Part shown: piece by piece, positions 20,165 to 29,787 of the stretch
How the letters are laid out: every line of letters starts with the position of its first letter
Position numbering within the stretch: the first letter of the stretch is position 1
Assembly (NCBI RefSeq): GCF_900105115.1
Contig: NZ_FNRV01000001.1
Coordinates: forward strand, 2,775,501-2,839,500
Direction: 5' to 3'
Source of the DNA: Pseudomonas mohnii
GTDB lineage: Bacteria > Pseudomonadota > Gammaproteobacteria > Pseudomonadales > Pseudomonadaceae
Length of the DNA stretch: 64,000 nt
The notes under the pieces: generated by a model
Told to the model about the DNA's origin: nothing
The model's input: the letters and a program-made list of their open reading frames with translations, nothing else
Databases searched by the model: none
Program-made: the position numbers and the translations under genes

Positions 20165-21384
20165 ATGAAATCAATCCGATTTACGCGATAGCGGCCTACC
20201 TGCTCGCCATCGTGACCGCTGCACTTGTGCTACGCGCCGTACCGAAAATCTCCGATCATCTGGAACATGCGGGTAACAGTCGCTTTGCCAGCATTGATGG
20301 ACTGCGCGGATATCTCGCGTTCGGCGTGTTTATCCACCATTCAATCATTACCTGGATATTCCTGAGCACGGGCAAGATCGATTTACCGCCGAGCAATTTC
20401 TACTCGCAACTTGGCCAGGGCAGCGTTGCGCTGTTTTTCATGATCACCGGATTTCTGTTCTGGGACCGGTTGCTCACCCAAGGGCGGCAACATGACTGGC
20501 TGGCCTTTGCGGTATCGAGACTCTTTCGCCTCTACCCGCTTTACCTGCCACTGATGGCGTTGGTCTTTGTGACGGTGTTCTATCTGCAGAACTGGGAACT
20601 CAAGGACTCTGGCACCCAGTTCATTGGACAGATCCTGTCCTGGTTGACCTTCGACCGACCGGACGTCAATCAATACCACCAAACCGGGATGCTGATCTCC
20701 AATGTCACCTGGACCCTGGCTTACGAAGTGTTCTTCTACATGGCCCTGCCACTGGCTGGACTGATTTTTGTCTATCGTGGCGGTTGGCTACAGACGGTGC
20801 TGTGCCTGATCGGCATTTATGCCCTGTATCAACTGGTTGGCTGGGAGCACTCACTGAAGAAACATTTCCTGGCCGGCTTTCTCGGTGGCATTGCAGCGGC
20901 GTACTGGATTCGCCGCCCGCATTTGCTGGCCTGGGGCAAGACCCCTCTGGCCGGTGCAATTGCCTTGCTGGCGCTAGCCATTGCATTTACGGCATTCGAC
21001 CGCGCCTTCAGCCTGGAATCGTTGTTGCTGATTTCGTTGTTTTTCGTGATCGTAGCTTCTGGAAACCCTCTGTTTGGAGCCCTTAGACCACGCAGCATCC
21101 GCTGGCTCGGAGAGATCAGCTATAGCACTTACTTGCTGCATGGCTTCTTGATCTGGGTGCTGATGCAGCGACTGCCGCTGATGTTGCACCTGGACGCCCG
21201 CGAAATCCGGGTTTTCCTGCCACTGCTCGCCCTGGGTAGCTGCTTGCTGATTTTGATCAGCAGCATGACCTACCTGTATATCGAGAAACCAGGCATCAAC
21301 GCGGGCAAGAAAACCCTGCACTGGCTACGTCAAAACAGGAATACTCAAAAAAGACTTTCGGAAACATCCGCCCCACTTGGTTGA
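20161..21384 (+). CDS. Membrane acyltransferase (OafA/acyltransferase-3 family)
   Basis: A 407-residue integral membrane protein with about ten helices. The family motif appears at the start of the domain: ASIDGLRGYLAFGVFIHHSI, in which the His is probably part of the active site. Further conserved blocks are GSVALFFMITGFLFWDRL and SYSTYLLHGFLIW. Such enzymes O-acylate (often O-acetylate) extracytoplasmic sugars. Translational coupling to the ligase-kinase fusion (four-base overlap) suggests that it modifies LPS core or O-antigen. The acyl donor and target cannot be deduced. Confidence 0.92.
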   Translation: MNEINPIYAIAAYLLAIVTAALVLRAVPKISDHLEHAGNSRFASIDGLRGYLAFGVFIHHSIITWIFLSTGKIDLPPSNFYSQLGQGSVALFFMITGFLFWDRLLTQGRQHDWLAFAVSRLFRLYPLYLPLMALVFVTVFYLQNWELKDSGTQFIGQILSWLTFDRPDVNQYHQTGMLISNVTWTLAYEVFFYMALPLAGLIFVYRGGWLQTVLCLIGIYALYQLVGWEHSLKKHFLAGFLGGIAAAYWIRRPHLLAWGKTPLAGAIALLALAIAFTAFDRAFSLESLLLISLFFVIVASGNPLFGALRPRSIRWLGEISYSTYLLHGFLIWVLMQRLPLMLHLDAREIRVFLPLLALGSCLLILISSMTYLYIEKPGINAGKKTLHWLRQNRNTQKRLSETSAPLG

Positions 21385-21462
21385 ACGACCGCACGGGCTG
21401 GCGGGCGCAAGCAAGGAAACCTTCGATACCATCACTGCAAAGCGGTTGAAACCAATCCTGGC

Positions 21463-22347
21463 TCAATCTTTTTCCAGCGGTGAGAAGAACAGGCGGCCCA
21501 GGCCACGCCAGGTCTTCTTGTTCCAGGCCTTGAACGGGATCTGTGCCAGCAGCTCGCGGGCCAGCTTGCGATCACGGTTGGCGGTTTTCAGGAACATGGA
21601 GCTCAGGAACTTGTAGCGCACCTCGTCGTACAACGGATGGTCGCTAAAGAGCGCGTAGGATCGAAGAATGTTGTCGATCATGAAGCGATGATTTTTGTAG
21701 GAGTTGGTGGCGTGCTTGCGATAGCGCGCCATCACCACGTTCAAACCATCGATGAAGTAACCGGCGCGGGTCACCTTCAACTCGATCAGCAAATCCTCCA
21801 GGCGAATGTTCGGGTCAAACCCGCCCACTTTGTCCAGCGCTTCGCGGCGGATCATCAGGGTCGGTGCAGGAGGATAGGGTTTGCGCTCCAGGAACATGTC
21901 GTCGAAGTCCAGGCGACGGAACGGCACATCGCGACGCTGACGCTTCTCCGGGTACAGGTTGCCGTCAGCGTCGATCAGCTCGATGTTGCCGGCGCAAATC
22001 CCGACTTCAGGTTTGCCGTCCATGTACTCGACCTGGATGGCAATGCGGTCCGGCAGCATGATGTCATCGGAACCGAACGGCACGATCAGGCTGCCGCTGG
22101 AACGGGCAATCGCGCCGTTCAGGGTGTTGGTCAGCCCCTGATTCTTCTGGACCCGGAAATCGAACCCGTGTTGGGCCTGCAAAGCGTTGATTCGCTCAAC
22201 ACTGTCATCGCTGGAACCATCATCGACCACCAGCAGTTCGATGTTCTGATAGGTCTGATTTAGGACACTGAGAATGCTCTGCTCGATATAACGACCATGG
22301 TTATACGAGGCGATGATGACCGTTACGAGAGGTTGAGCGTTGCTCAT
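21463..22347 (-). CDS. wapR: Family 2 glycosyltransferase, WapR-like
   Basis: A 294-residue GT-A glycosyltransferase. It opens PLVTVIIASYNHGRYIEQSI and has the acidic motif VVDDGSSDDS near residue 42 and FGSDDIMLPDR near residue 95, the DxD region. In P. aeruginosa the gene at this position (PA5000, wapR) encodes the rhamnosyltransferase that builds the attachment site for O-antigen; the same role is inferred by position only. Its start overlaps the stop of the ssg-like gene by four bases. It converges on the acyltransferase gene. Confidence 0.85.
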   Translation of the reverse strand: MSNAQPLVTVIIASYNHGRYIEQSILSVLNQTYQNIELLVVDDGSSDDSVERINALQAQHGFDFRVQKNQGLTNTLNGAIARSSGSLIVPFGSDDIMLPDRIAIQVEYMDGKPEVGICAGNIELIDADGNLYPEKRQRRDVPFRRLDFDDMFLERKPYPPAPTLMIRREALDKVGGFDPNIRLEDLLIELKVTRAGYFIDGLNVVMARYRKHATNSYKNHRFMIDNILRSYALFSDHPLYDEVRYKFLSSMFLKTANRDRKLARELLAQIPFKAWNKKTWRGLGRLFFSPLEKD

Positions 22348-23498
22348 GGTTGTTCCTTGCGGGCCTGGCTCAAACCAGAGTCGATCAGGTTCAGGTATTC
22401 CTGGCGGAACACCTCGATGTCATGTTGTTCCTGAAGATAACGATAAGCTTGCTCGCCCTTGGCCTTGAGCTCTTCGTCCGACAGACCCAGGTAGTTGTCC
22501 AAGGCCGCGACCAGGCTCGGCACATCGGCAGGCGTGATGGGCAGACCACCTGCGCCCTGGATCAATGGCAGCATGGCTGGCACGTTCGAAGCAATCACCG
22601 GCAGATGGCCGCTCATGCCTTCGAGCAGCGCCAGACCCAGGCCTTCAGCCAGGGATGGCATGGTCCAGATGTCAAACGCGCGAACGTATTGCAAGGCGTT
22701 CTCCCTGAAACCGAGCAAATGCGCACGACCGCTCAACCCCAGGCGCTCGATCTCGGCAGCCAGACGCGACTCTTCCCGTCCGGCGCCGATAATCGCTAAT
22801 TGAGTGGCTGGATACTTATCCTTGATAGCAGCGAACGCCTGCAACAGATACGTGTGCCCCTTGATCGGCACCAAGCGCCCCAGCGCACCGATCAACCGCA
22901 CCGACGGATCGATGCCCAACAACTCGCGGGCACGCTCACGGCTGTGCTGCAAGCCTTCGGCCTGTTCGATGTCGATGGCATTGGTGATGGCATAGGTATT
23001 CTGATCAGTGAAGCCGCAGTCACAATCCAGCAGGTATTGCTTGACCGCTGGCGACACGCCGACAAAACGCCAGTGCCGATCGATCAGACGCTGAGTCTGG
23101 CGGCGCCGATAAAACCGGTCGTACTCGCCGAACCCATGGGAAATACCAATACACAGAGGCACTTTCAACCAACGATTGAGTGTCAGCATCATGTTCACTG
23201 GCTTGAAACGGTTGCAGATCACCACATCGAATTTCTCTTTGCGGCAGAACTGATACAGACGCCACATGGCACGCAGGCGCATGCCCTTGAGTGCCTTGTC
23301 GGAAAACTCGAAATACACTGAACGGTCGGCACGGCTCACCGCCTCGCCAGGTCCAGGCTTGCCTCGCAAAAACGCTGCGGTGACTTCATAGCGATCGCTG
23401 GGCAGGGCCTTGACGATCTGCTCCGCGAGATCAGCAAAATCATGGGCCTTGACGTTGTAGTCAGGCTGCAACTGCAGAACCTTTGACCGTTGACTCAT
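22344..23498 (-). CDS. ssg: Family 4 glycosyltransferase, Ssg-like
   Basis: A 384-residue GT-B glycosyltransferase. The C-terminal nucleotide-sugar domain has VRLIGALGRLVPIKGHTYLL near residue 200 and the EX7E-type segment in MPSLAEGLGLALLEGMSG near residue 285. By position it matches PA5001 (Ssg), described in pseudomonads as a cell-surface-sugar glycosyltransferase whose loss alters LPS, motility and phage sensitivity. The donor and acceptor are unknown. It overlaps both neighbours by four bases (ATGA), forming a tight DUF6625-ssg-wapR unit. Confidence 0.84.
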   Translation of the reverse strand: MSQRSKVLQLQPDYNVKAHDFADLAEQIVKALPSDRYEVTAAFLRGKPGPGEAVSRADRSVYFEFSDKALKGMRLRAMWRLYQFCRKEKFDVVICNRFKPVNMMLTLNRWLKVPLCIGISHGFGEYDRFYRRRQTQRLIDRHWRFVGVSPAVKQYLLDCDCGFTDQNTYAITNAIDIEQAEGLQHSRERARELLGIDPSVRLIGALGRLVPIKGHTYLLQAFAAIKDKYPATQLAIIGAGREESRLAAEIERLGLSGRAHLLGFRENALQYVRAFDIWTMPSLAEGLGLALLEGMSGHLPVIASNVPAMLPLIQGAGGLPITPADVPSLVAALDNYLGLSDEELKAKGEQAYRYLQEQHDIEVFRQEYLNLIDSGLSQARKEQP

Positions 23499-24379
23499 AA
23501 CTCTCCCCGATGAAAACCAGTCGCGTCGATAACCCAGGCGGGTTCAGCAGCGAGGCGCTTGACCTCGGCCGGATCAGGTTCTGGCAACCGTGGCCACTCG
23601 TTGCGCTTCCAGCAGACAAAGTGGAAATACGGAAACCGGCGATCGCCATCGCGATCATTACTCACACTGCCATCGCGCCAATACCATTTGTGCGGAAAAT
23701 TCTCCGTGCCGTCATGCCACTTTATGCAACCACCCGGGGTGCTGAATGCCTCGGTGAATTCGCTGGTGCGACGCCACGGGTTGAACTTGCCCACCAGCTT
23801 GAACAAAGGCTCGGGAAAATTCTTGCGCCATAGAAAGATTCGGCTGAATGCGCCCTCATCCAGTGCGTGATGTTTCTGATCGGTGAAGCGTGTTTTCCAG
23901 TCCTTGATCTGGCGGAACAACTCGCGCTTGCGGGTGGTATTCCTGATCAGGCAGAGGTGCCCCGCGACTCGTCGCTCGTGGGTGGAAAACAGATCATAAG
24001 AAGCGAGGCGATCCGCAGTGAAGTAACTGCGCAGGTCACCATACACCAGATCAATATCGCCGAAGCCCCAGAAATCGTAGCCTTGCAGGCGGTCGGCGTG
24101 AATAAGCCCGAACGCCGGCCGAATGTCGCACAGCTTGTAAGCTTCCTTCGGCGCAAAGTCGATGTCCAGCCGCTCCGACACCATCCCGCAGTAGTCACTG
24201 AACGTCATGCTCTCGACGGTGACGTTAGGCGGCAAATTCTCGGGAACCCCGCAGTCACTGAAAAACAACCAGTCGATGTCGGGATTGCGGCGGCAGCTCT
24301 CCAGAAAAAACGGCATCCAGAACGGCCAACGACCGAAATAAGGCATCAGAAACAATATTCGCGGGGATGGATTGATCAC
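23495..24379 (-). CDS. DUF6625 protein, putative glycosyltransferase
   Basis: A 294-residue protein resembling the DUF6625 group found in polysaccharide loci. It begins RILFLMPYFGRWPFWMPFFL and has FWGFGDIDLVYGD near residue 120, a DxD-like motif set in a GT-A context, suggesting a sugar transferase, although no donor is known. It starts a separate unit: 54 bases upstream lies dnpA, and a hairpin sits in that gap. It overlaps the ssg-like gene by four bases. In the P. aeruginosa locus as I recall it, ssg and dnpA are adjacent without this gene, so it may be an addition that alters the outer core. Confidence 0.75.
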   Translation of the reverse strand: MINPSPRILFLMPYFGRWPFWMPFFLESCRRNPDIDWLFFSDCGVPENLPPNVTVESMTFSDYCGMVSERLDIDFAPKEAYKLCDIRPAFGLIHADRLQGYDFWGFGDIDLVYGDLRSYFTADRLASYDLFSTHERRVAGHLCLIRNTTRKRELFRQIKDWKTRFTDQKHHALDEGAFSRIFLWRKNFPEPLFKLVGKFNPWRRTSEFTEAFSTPGGCIKWHDGTENFPHKWYWRDGSVSNDRDGDRRFPYFHFVCWKRNEWPRLPEPDPAEVKRLAAEPAWVIDATGFHRGEL

Positions 24380-24406
24380 AAAAAATTCACCTGTAAATGC
24401 TCAAAA

Positions 24407-24426
24407 CGCCGCCATACTAGGCGGCG
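24407..24426 (-). terminator. Terminator-like hairpin between dnpA and DUF6625 gene
   Basis: CGCCGCC and GGCGGCG form a seven-base-pair stem with a six-base loop, followed on the minus strand by TTTT. It lies just past the dnpA stop and would separate the carbamoyltransferase-wapH-mig-14-dnpA run from the downstream DUF6625-ssg-wapR run. Confidence 0.55.
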
Positions 24427-24433
24427 CGGTGCT

Positions 24434-25879
24434 TCAGTTCTGCTTCACAGATGTTTCAAAACGCTTCAGAAGCCAGAACAACTCCTGACGCCTGACTGCC
24501 TTGCGAAAGAAATCATTTTCTCCATAGAGGGGGGGCACTCTACTGGCCAGCAACCACTGTATCAATCGCCGCACCCGTCGCTTGAACGGCATCGGTGGCT
24601 GCAAGTCGTGCATCATGCCCAGTGCCATGGCCTTATCGCGTTGCAACGCTAAAGAAACAGGCAGGCAATAAGGCTGCATCGGCATCGACGAATCGAAGGC
24701 TGGCGGCAACGCGATACCTTGGCCGGCATCACCCATTGGCCAACGATCATTGTCATGCAGGTGGTTGGCGTAACCGAGCACGGTGGTCGGCTGCCACGTC
24801 AGCCCTCGCAGTGCCTCAAGGACCGCTTCCTGAGCACAGATGTGATCCGGGTGTGGATCGAGGGTCGGGTGTGGCAATACGAGGACTTCGGGGCGGGCTC
24901 GCAACAACAGCTCGCGCAGGTCGGCCAACAGATTGTTCCAGGTCGGCGAACCGTCTACGTCCCCCGGCAGAGCAAAGGGATTGAGGTGGCGGAACAATCG
25001 CGTGTCATTTAGATCCGCCTCCCGCGAACCCACTGGCTGGGCAGGCGAGGCTTGCATGGCTGCCAATTGCAGACAGAAGTAGCCCAGTTGCACGCAATGG
25101 GCTTCGGGAACCCCGGCCCAGCGCGGTACGGCAATACTGTCCCAGGCTCGCAAACGCCCTTTCAAACGCGCAGCCTCGACCTTGTTCAGACCGACCTGCT
25201 GAAAGTGTTCGGCTTCTATTTCACCGGCGGTGAGCGTGACGATCCAGGCCTCGTCGGCTTGACTGTACAAGCCATAGGCCGCCAGCTCGGCATCATCGGC
25301 ATGGGGCGCAATCACCATCACCCGCTGACGGCGAAAATCCGGATGCTCGAAAGCCCAAAGCACAGGCTCACCGAGCAGCCGGCAGAAACGCCCGCGCAAA
25401 CGCAACTCTCCGCGCGACAGCACCTGCGCCTGACCACTCAAGTTGAGATAGCGCAGACCATTGACCCCACGCTCGAACGTTTGTCGGTCAGGGTTATCGC
25501 CACCTGACAACTCGACCACCGGATCGATAAAGCGCCCCAGCCAGGTACTTTCAACCCGCAGCGCCAGCACCAGTGTCGCGTCGTCGACCAACATGACACC
25601 GTCATCGAGCCGTAAATGCTCACCGCTCAAATGAACCTTGGGTTGTGGCGTGTACGGCGGGAAGCTGTATTGGTAATCGTCTTTGGGCGAATAGAAAAGA
25701 TGGTCGGCAAACCAGGCCTCGTGGGCAATCCAGCCCAGAACCGCGAGCACCAGTGGCAACCACCAGGCCACCACGACGCCACTGGCGATCAACAGCGCCA
25801 GCGCCATGAGCAGGCTGATACGCTTGTTGCGTCGATGGCGCTTGAGCAGTTGCTGTTTTCGGCTCACGGGCTGACTCAT
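24434..25879 (-). CDS. dnpA: PIG-L family de-N-acetylase, DnpA-like
   Basis: A 481-residue protein with two N-terminal hydrophobic stretches (about residues 21-60) and a PIG-L/LmbE-type deacetylase domain. The zinc-site motif APHADDAEL starts at residue 191 and the second block HPTLDPHPDH lies in the C-terminal part. By position it matches PA5002 (DnpA), reported to affect fluoroquinolone persistence in P. aeruginosa and thought to deacetylate a surface sugar. The start at 25879 (MSQPVSRK) makes a four-base overlap with mig-14; the longer frame is less likely. Confidence 0.88.
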   Translation of the reverse strand: MSQPVSRKQQLLKRHRRNKRISLLMALALLIASGVVVAWWLPLVLAVLGWIAHEAWFADHLFYSPKDDYQYSFPPYTPQPKVHLSGEHLRLDDGVMLVDDATLVLALRVESTWLGRFIDPVVELSGGDNPDRQTFERGVNGLRYLNLSGQAQVLSRGELRLRGRFCRLLGEPVLWAFEHPDFRRQRVMVIAPHADDAELAAYGLYSQADEAWIVTLTAGEIEAEHFQQVGLNKVEAARLKGRLRAWDSIAVPRWAGVPEAHCVQLGYFCLQLAAMQASPAQPVGSREADLNDTRLFRHLNPFALPGDVDGSPTWNNLLADLRELLLRARPEVLVLPHPTLDPHPDHICAQEAVLEALRGLTWQPTTVLGYANHLHDNDRWPMGDAGQGIALPPAFDSSMPMQPYCLPVSLALQRDKAMALGMMHDLQPPMPFKRRVRRLIQWLLASRVPPLYGENDFFRKAVRRQELFWLLKRFETSVKQN

Positions 25880-26772
25880 ACGGTGAAGACCGGCACGGGG
25901 TTGCACCAGCGATCCTTGTATTCCCGGTCGGCGCGACCGAAGGAAAAGCGCAAGGGTTTATCCAGCGCCCGGGCATGCTCCCAGGCACTTTGGGTATTGA
26001 GAAAACTCAGCACGCTGCCGGGGCTGAATTCTCGGGTTTCGGGGTCGACGCCACCATTGATGTACTCGACGCTGATCCACTGCGGCGTCTCGACGCGGTA
26101 AACCAGCTGTATCGCAATCGGCGCATCATTGAGGAAAATCACCGAACCGATCAACAGCTCACGCAACAACTCGATGACCTCGGCCATGCGTTCCGCGCCC
26201 GTCGCCGGAAAGCCCCAGCGGCGCTGAAACAGGTCACAGTAGATCGCCGCCAGCTCAACACTGGAAAACTCGGAAACCGCTCGCACCACCCCGCCCGCTT
26301 CTTCCAGCAACCTGAGTTCACGGCGCTGGTTGTAGCGAAACTTCTTCGACAGCTCTTCGGGGGTACGGGCCATGGCCAACTGTTCGGCCTGCAGCCTGAT
26401 ACCGGTGAAACGGTTTTCGTTCAGGGCCGACAAATAACGAGCGCGATGACGCAGGGGCACCTGGGCATCTTCTGCGGCCGGAAGAATGATCTCGGCATTG
26501 CCGAGATCGAACAGGCCCTTTTTACCCTTGCGTTTGAGCACGTCCTTGGACAGGGCGAGATCACGACCCCAGGTCGGAATCGCCGCCTTGACTTCGCCAC
26601 TTTGCTCCCAGGCCAGGTAACGAACCGGAATGTCGGCCAACTGAGCCAGCCGTTCGACCACCAATGGATGAGTGGCGACACTGCCGCCATAACGCTGCCA
26701 GGCCTGGGCATAGGTCGAAGCATCAGCTACCGACCAGCCACGTTCGCGCCAGCCTTGAAATCGGTTGAGCAT
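25876..26772 (-). CDS. mig-14: Mig-14 family protein
   Basis: A 298-residue soluble protein of the Mig-14 family, which has an acetyltransferase-like (GNAT/FemAB) fold. Typical blocks are SKKFRYNQRRELRLLEEAGG in the middle and EYINGGVDPETREFSPGSVL near residue 235. Mig-14 in Salmonella is linked to resistance to antimicrobial peptides; the reaction is unknown. Here it is embedded in LPS genes, with a one-base TGATG overlap to wapH and an ATGA overlap to dnpA, so an envelope-modifying role is likely. Confidence 0.87.
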   Translation of the reverse strand: MLNRFQGWRERGWSVADASTYAQAWQRYGGSVATHPLVVERLAQLADIPVRYLAWEQSGEVKAAIPTWGRDLALSKDVLKRKGKKGLFDLGNAEIILPAAEDAQVPLRHRARYLSALNENRFTGIRLQAEQLAMARTPEELSKKFRYNQRRELRLLEEAGGVVRAVSEFSSVELAAIYCDLFQRRWGFPATGAERMAEVIELLRELLIGSVIFLNDAPIAIQLVYRVETPQWISVEYINGGVDPETREFSPGSVLSFLNTQSAWEHARALDKPLRFSFGRADREYKDRWCNPVPVFTV

Positions 26773-27902
26773 CAGCCCCTCGGCGCCATTTCGATAACGT
26801 GTGGCAAATGCCAGAAAGCATCGCCTACCGCGCGGTCGGAGAAGCGCTCATGCAGGCGATCAAGCATCAGCTCGGCACACCGGTGACGTTGCTGTTCGTT
26901 CATTGCCGCCAGATGTTGCAGCCCTTGGGCCAGGTGTTCAGCATCGCCCAGCGGGAACAGAATGCCCACACCCTCGACCACTTCCTTCGCCCCGCCACAC
27001 GCCGTGGCGAGCAACGGTACACCGGCGGCCATGGCTTCGAGCAGCACCATGCCGAACGGCTCGTGATCGGAGCTGAGGGCAAACACATCGAAGGCGCGGA
27101 AATAACGGCGCGCCTCGGGTACCTGGCCGAGAAACAGGACACGGTCGCCAACTCCCAGCTCGCGGGCCTGGGCCTTGAGGTCTTCCTCGAGACGACCTTT
27201 GCCGAGGATCACCAGTTGACTGTTGGCCGGCAAACCCGGCAAAGCCGTGGCAAAACCTTCCAGCAAAGTGGCCTGATCCTTGTCCGGGTGCAGCCGCCCG
27301 ACGTTGCCGACAATCCAGGCATCCGGCGACAGGCCCAGGATTTCCCGCGCTTCACCGGCCGACACCTGGCTGGCCTGCAAGGCCGGCACATCAATGCGGT
27401 TGTAGAGCGTCTGAATCCGCGCCGCCGGCCACTTGGGCAAGCATTCACGCATGTCATCGCGAACCGCATCGGACACCCCGAGCAGGCTCAGACGCTTGCG
27501 AAAAATGTGTGCGAAGAGTTTACGGCTGCGGCGCTTGTAATCGCCAAACGCGTGATGCACGCCAATCACGGGCAGCGAAGTGCCAAGCAAGGCGATATAG
27601 ATTGGTTTGAAACGATGGGCAATGCAGAAACTGAAATTACGCGAAGCGGCGATCTTGCGCAGATCGCCGATGGCTCCCAGCTTCAGGCCACGAATGGCCC
27701 TGGAGCTGTATTCCATGAACAACACTTCATCGCAGGCACAAGCCGCGGCGACTTCGGCGTCGGCAACCCCGGTCAGAAACACCGTGGTCACACGATAACC
27801 GGTCCCCGCGAACAGGCTGGCGTACTGCCGGGCGCAGTCCAGAAACGGGCCGTCATAGCCGTGACAGAACTGCAGCACATGGCGTTCAGCCGAGCGTGTC
27901 AT
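26772..27902 (-). CDS. wapH: Family 4 glycosyltransferase, WapH-like
   Basis: A 376-residue GT-B enzyme. The C-terminal half carries WIVGNVGRLHPDKDQATLLE near residue 200 and SSDHEPFGMVLLEAMAAGVP near residue 285, the EX7E catalytic and nucleotide-sugar binding region. By position it corresponds to PA5004 (wapH), a predicted outer-core glucosyltransferase. It overlaps the carbamoyltransferase by 17 bases and mig-14 by one base. Confidence 0.86.
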   Translation of the reverse strand: MTRSAERHVLQFCHGYDGPFLDCARQYASLFAGTGYRVTTVFLTGVADAEVAAACACDEVLFMEYSSRAIRGLKLGAIGDLRKIAASRNFSFCIAHRFKPIYIALLGTSLPVIGVHHAFGDYKRRSRKLFAHIFRKRLSLLGVSDAVRDDMRECLPKWPAARIQTLYNRIDVPALQASQVSAGEAREILGLSPDAWIVGNVGRLHPDKDQATLLEGFATALPGLPANSQLVILGKGRLEEDLKAQARELGVGDRVLFLGQVPEARRYFRAFDVFALSSDHEPFGMVLLEAMAAGVPLLATACGGAKEVVEGVGILFPLGDAEHLAQGLQHLAAMNEQQRHRCAELMLDRLHERFSDRAVGDAFWHLPHVIEMAPRG

Positions 27903-29643
27903 AAGCGTTGGCGCCCTCTTTGACCACCAGAATGTCTTCCATGATCAAGTACTGTAGATCGGAACCGAAGAACATGTTCAAGGCATCTGTCGGCGAGCAA
28001 ATCATCGGTTCGCCGCGACGGTTGAGCGAGGTGTTCAGCGACACGCCGTTACCGGTCAACACTTCCAGCGCCTTCATCATGTCGTAATAGCGCGGGTTGT
28101 ATTCGCGCTTGAGCACCTGGGCACGGGAAGTGCCGTCTTCATGGACGACTTCCGGCACGCGGGTTTTCCACTCTTCAGCCACTTCGAAAGTGAAGGTCAT
28201 GAACGGTGCAGGGTGATCGATCTTGATCATTTGCGGCGCCACGGTGTCGAGCATCGACGGGCAGAAAGGCCTCCAGCGCTCGCGGAACTTGATCTGGTGG
28301 TTGATGCGATCCGCCACACCAGGCACGCTCGGGCAACCGATGATCGAACGACCGCCCAACGCACGCGGACCGAACTCCATGCGCCCCTGGAACCACGCCA
28401 CCGGGTTGCCATCGACCATGATTTTGGCGATCTGCTCCGGCATGTTGTCGAGCTTGCGCCATTTCGGCTTGTTCTCGTGACGGGCGCACGCGGCGATCAC
28501 ATCTTCGTTGCTGTACGACGGGCCGAGGTAGACGTGCTCCATCTTCTCGACCGGTACGCCACGGGCGTGGGACACATAGGCTGCGGCGCCGACCGCGGTG
28601 CCGGCGTCGCCGGACGCAGGCTGCACGAACAGTTCCTTGATATCGTCGCGGGCGATGATTTTCTGGTTCAGCTTGACGTTCAGCGCGCAGCCGCCAGCGA
28701 AGGCCAGCTTGCCGGTCTGCTTGAGCACGTCACCCAGGTAGTAGTCGATCATCTGCAGCGAGATTTTTTCGAACAGCGCTTGCATGCTCGCGGCGTAGTG
28801 GATGTAAGGCTCGTCGGCGATATCGCCTTCGCGCTTCGGACCCAGCCACTCGATCAGCTTCGGCGAGAAGTAGAAACCCTTGCCCTTCTCTTTATAGCGG
28901 CGCAGACCGATGACGTTGGCGTAGTCGGTGTTGATCACCAGTTCGCCGTTTTCGAACGAGGCCAGGCGCGAGAAATCATACTTGCTGGCATCGCCATACG
29001 GCGCCATGCCCATGACCTTGAACTCACCGTCCAGCATCTCGAAACCGAGGAACTCGGTGATCGCGCCGTACAGGCCGCCGAGGGAGTCAGGATCGAAGAA
29101 TTCCTTGATCTTGTGGATCTTGCCGTTTTCACCGTAACCGAAGAAGGTCGTGGCGTATTCGCCCTTGCCATCGATCCCCAGAATCGCGGTTTTCTCTTTG
29201 AAGCCAGAGCAATGGTAAGCGCTGGAAGCGTGGGCCAAGTGGTGCTCGACCGGCTCGATCTTGATTTTCTTCGGATCGAAGCCCAGCTGCTCAAGGCACC
29301 AGACGATCTTGTTGCGATAGCGCTTGTAGCGACGGTTGCCCATCAGAATCGCGTCGAGGGCGCGATCCGGGGCGTACCAGTAACGCTTGGCGTAATGCCA
29401 GCGCGCCTTGCCGAACAGGCTGATGGGCGCGAACGGAATCGCCACCACGTCAACGTCGGAAGGCTTGATGCCGGCTTGTTCCAGGCAGAACTTCGCCGAT
29501 TCGTAAGGCATGCGGTTCTTTGCATGTTTATCGCGCACAAAGCGCTCTTCTTCGGCAGCCGCGACTAGCTTGCCGTCGATATACAGGGCTGCGGAAGGAT
29601 CATGGCTAAGGGCGCCGGACAGGCCAAGAATCGTCAATGCCAC
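27886..29643 (-). CDS. wapO: Carbamoyltransferase (NodU/CmcH family)
   Basis: A 585-residue carbamoyltransferase. The N-terminal Kae1-like domain has VEHHLAHASSAYHCSG near residue 137 with the metal/nucleotide-binding His residues, and GIDGKGEYATTFFG. The C-terminal YrdC-like domain includes WFQGRMEFGPRALGGRSI near residue 420. The family transfers the carbamoyl group of carbamoyl phosphate via carbamoyl-AMP to a hydroxyl. P. aeruginosa LPS core carries a carbamoyl group on the second heptose, and this gene matches PA5005 in position. It heads the run wapO-wapH-mig-14-dnpA. Confidence 0.92.
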   Translation of the reverse strand: MALTILGLSGALSHDPSAALYIDGKLVAAAEEERFVRDKHAKNRMPYESAKFCLEQAGIKPSDVDVVAIPFAPISLFGKARWHYAKRYWYAPDRALDAILMGNRRYKRYRNKIVWCLEQLGFDPKKIKIEPVEHHLAHASSAYHCSGFKEKTAILGIDGKGEYATTFFGYGENGKIHKIKEFFDPDSLGGLYGAITEFLGFEMLDGEFKVMGMAPYGDASKYDFSRLASFENGELVINTDYANVIGLRRYKEKGKGFYFSPKLIEWLGPKREGDIADEPYIHYAASMQALFEKISLQMIDYYLGDVLKQTGKLAFAGGCALNVKLNQKIIARDDIKELFVQPASGDAGTAVGAAAYVSHARGVPVEKMEHVYLGPSYSNEDVIAACARHENKPKWRKLDNMPEQIAKIMVDGNPVAWFQGRMEFGPRALGGRSIIGCPSVPGVADRINHQIKFRERWRPFCPSMLDTVAPQMIKIDHPAPFMTFTFEVAEEWKTRVPEVVHEDGTSRAQVLKREYNPRYYDMMKALEVLTGNGVSLNTSLNRRGEPMICSPTDALNMFFGSDLQYLIMEDILVVKEGANAYDTLG

Positions 29644-29787
29644 AGGGGTCTAGCCTCTTAAGTCTGCATGCAGGCGCAACGCGCCTCAAAAAATAATGCG
29701 CCCTCGCAAGCGGCGAGAGACAGCTAAAGGGCGGGATTATAGCTTAAAAGCAGCGGCAAGCACTCACAGCGGTGACAGCATCACTGA

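Noticed and set aside
28141..29568. Plus-strand frame of 475 codons opposite the carbamoyltransferase
   Set aside because: Antisense shadow without recognisable motifs.
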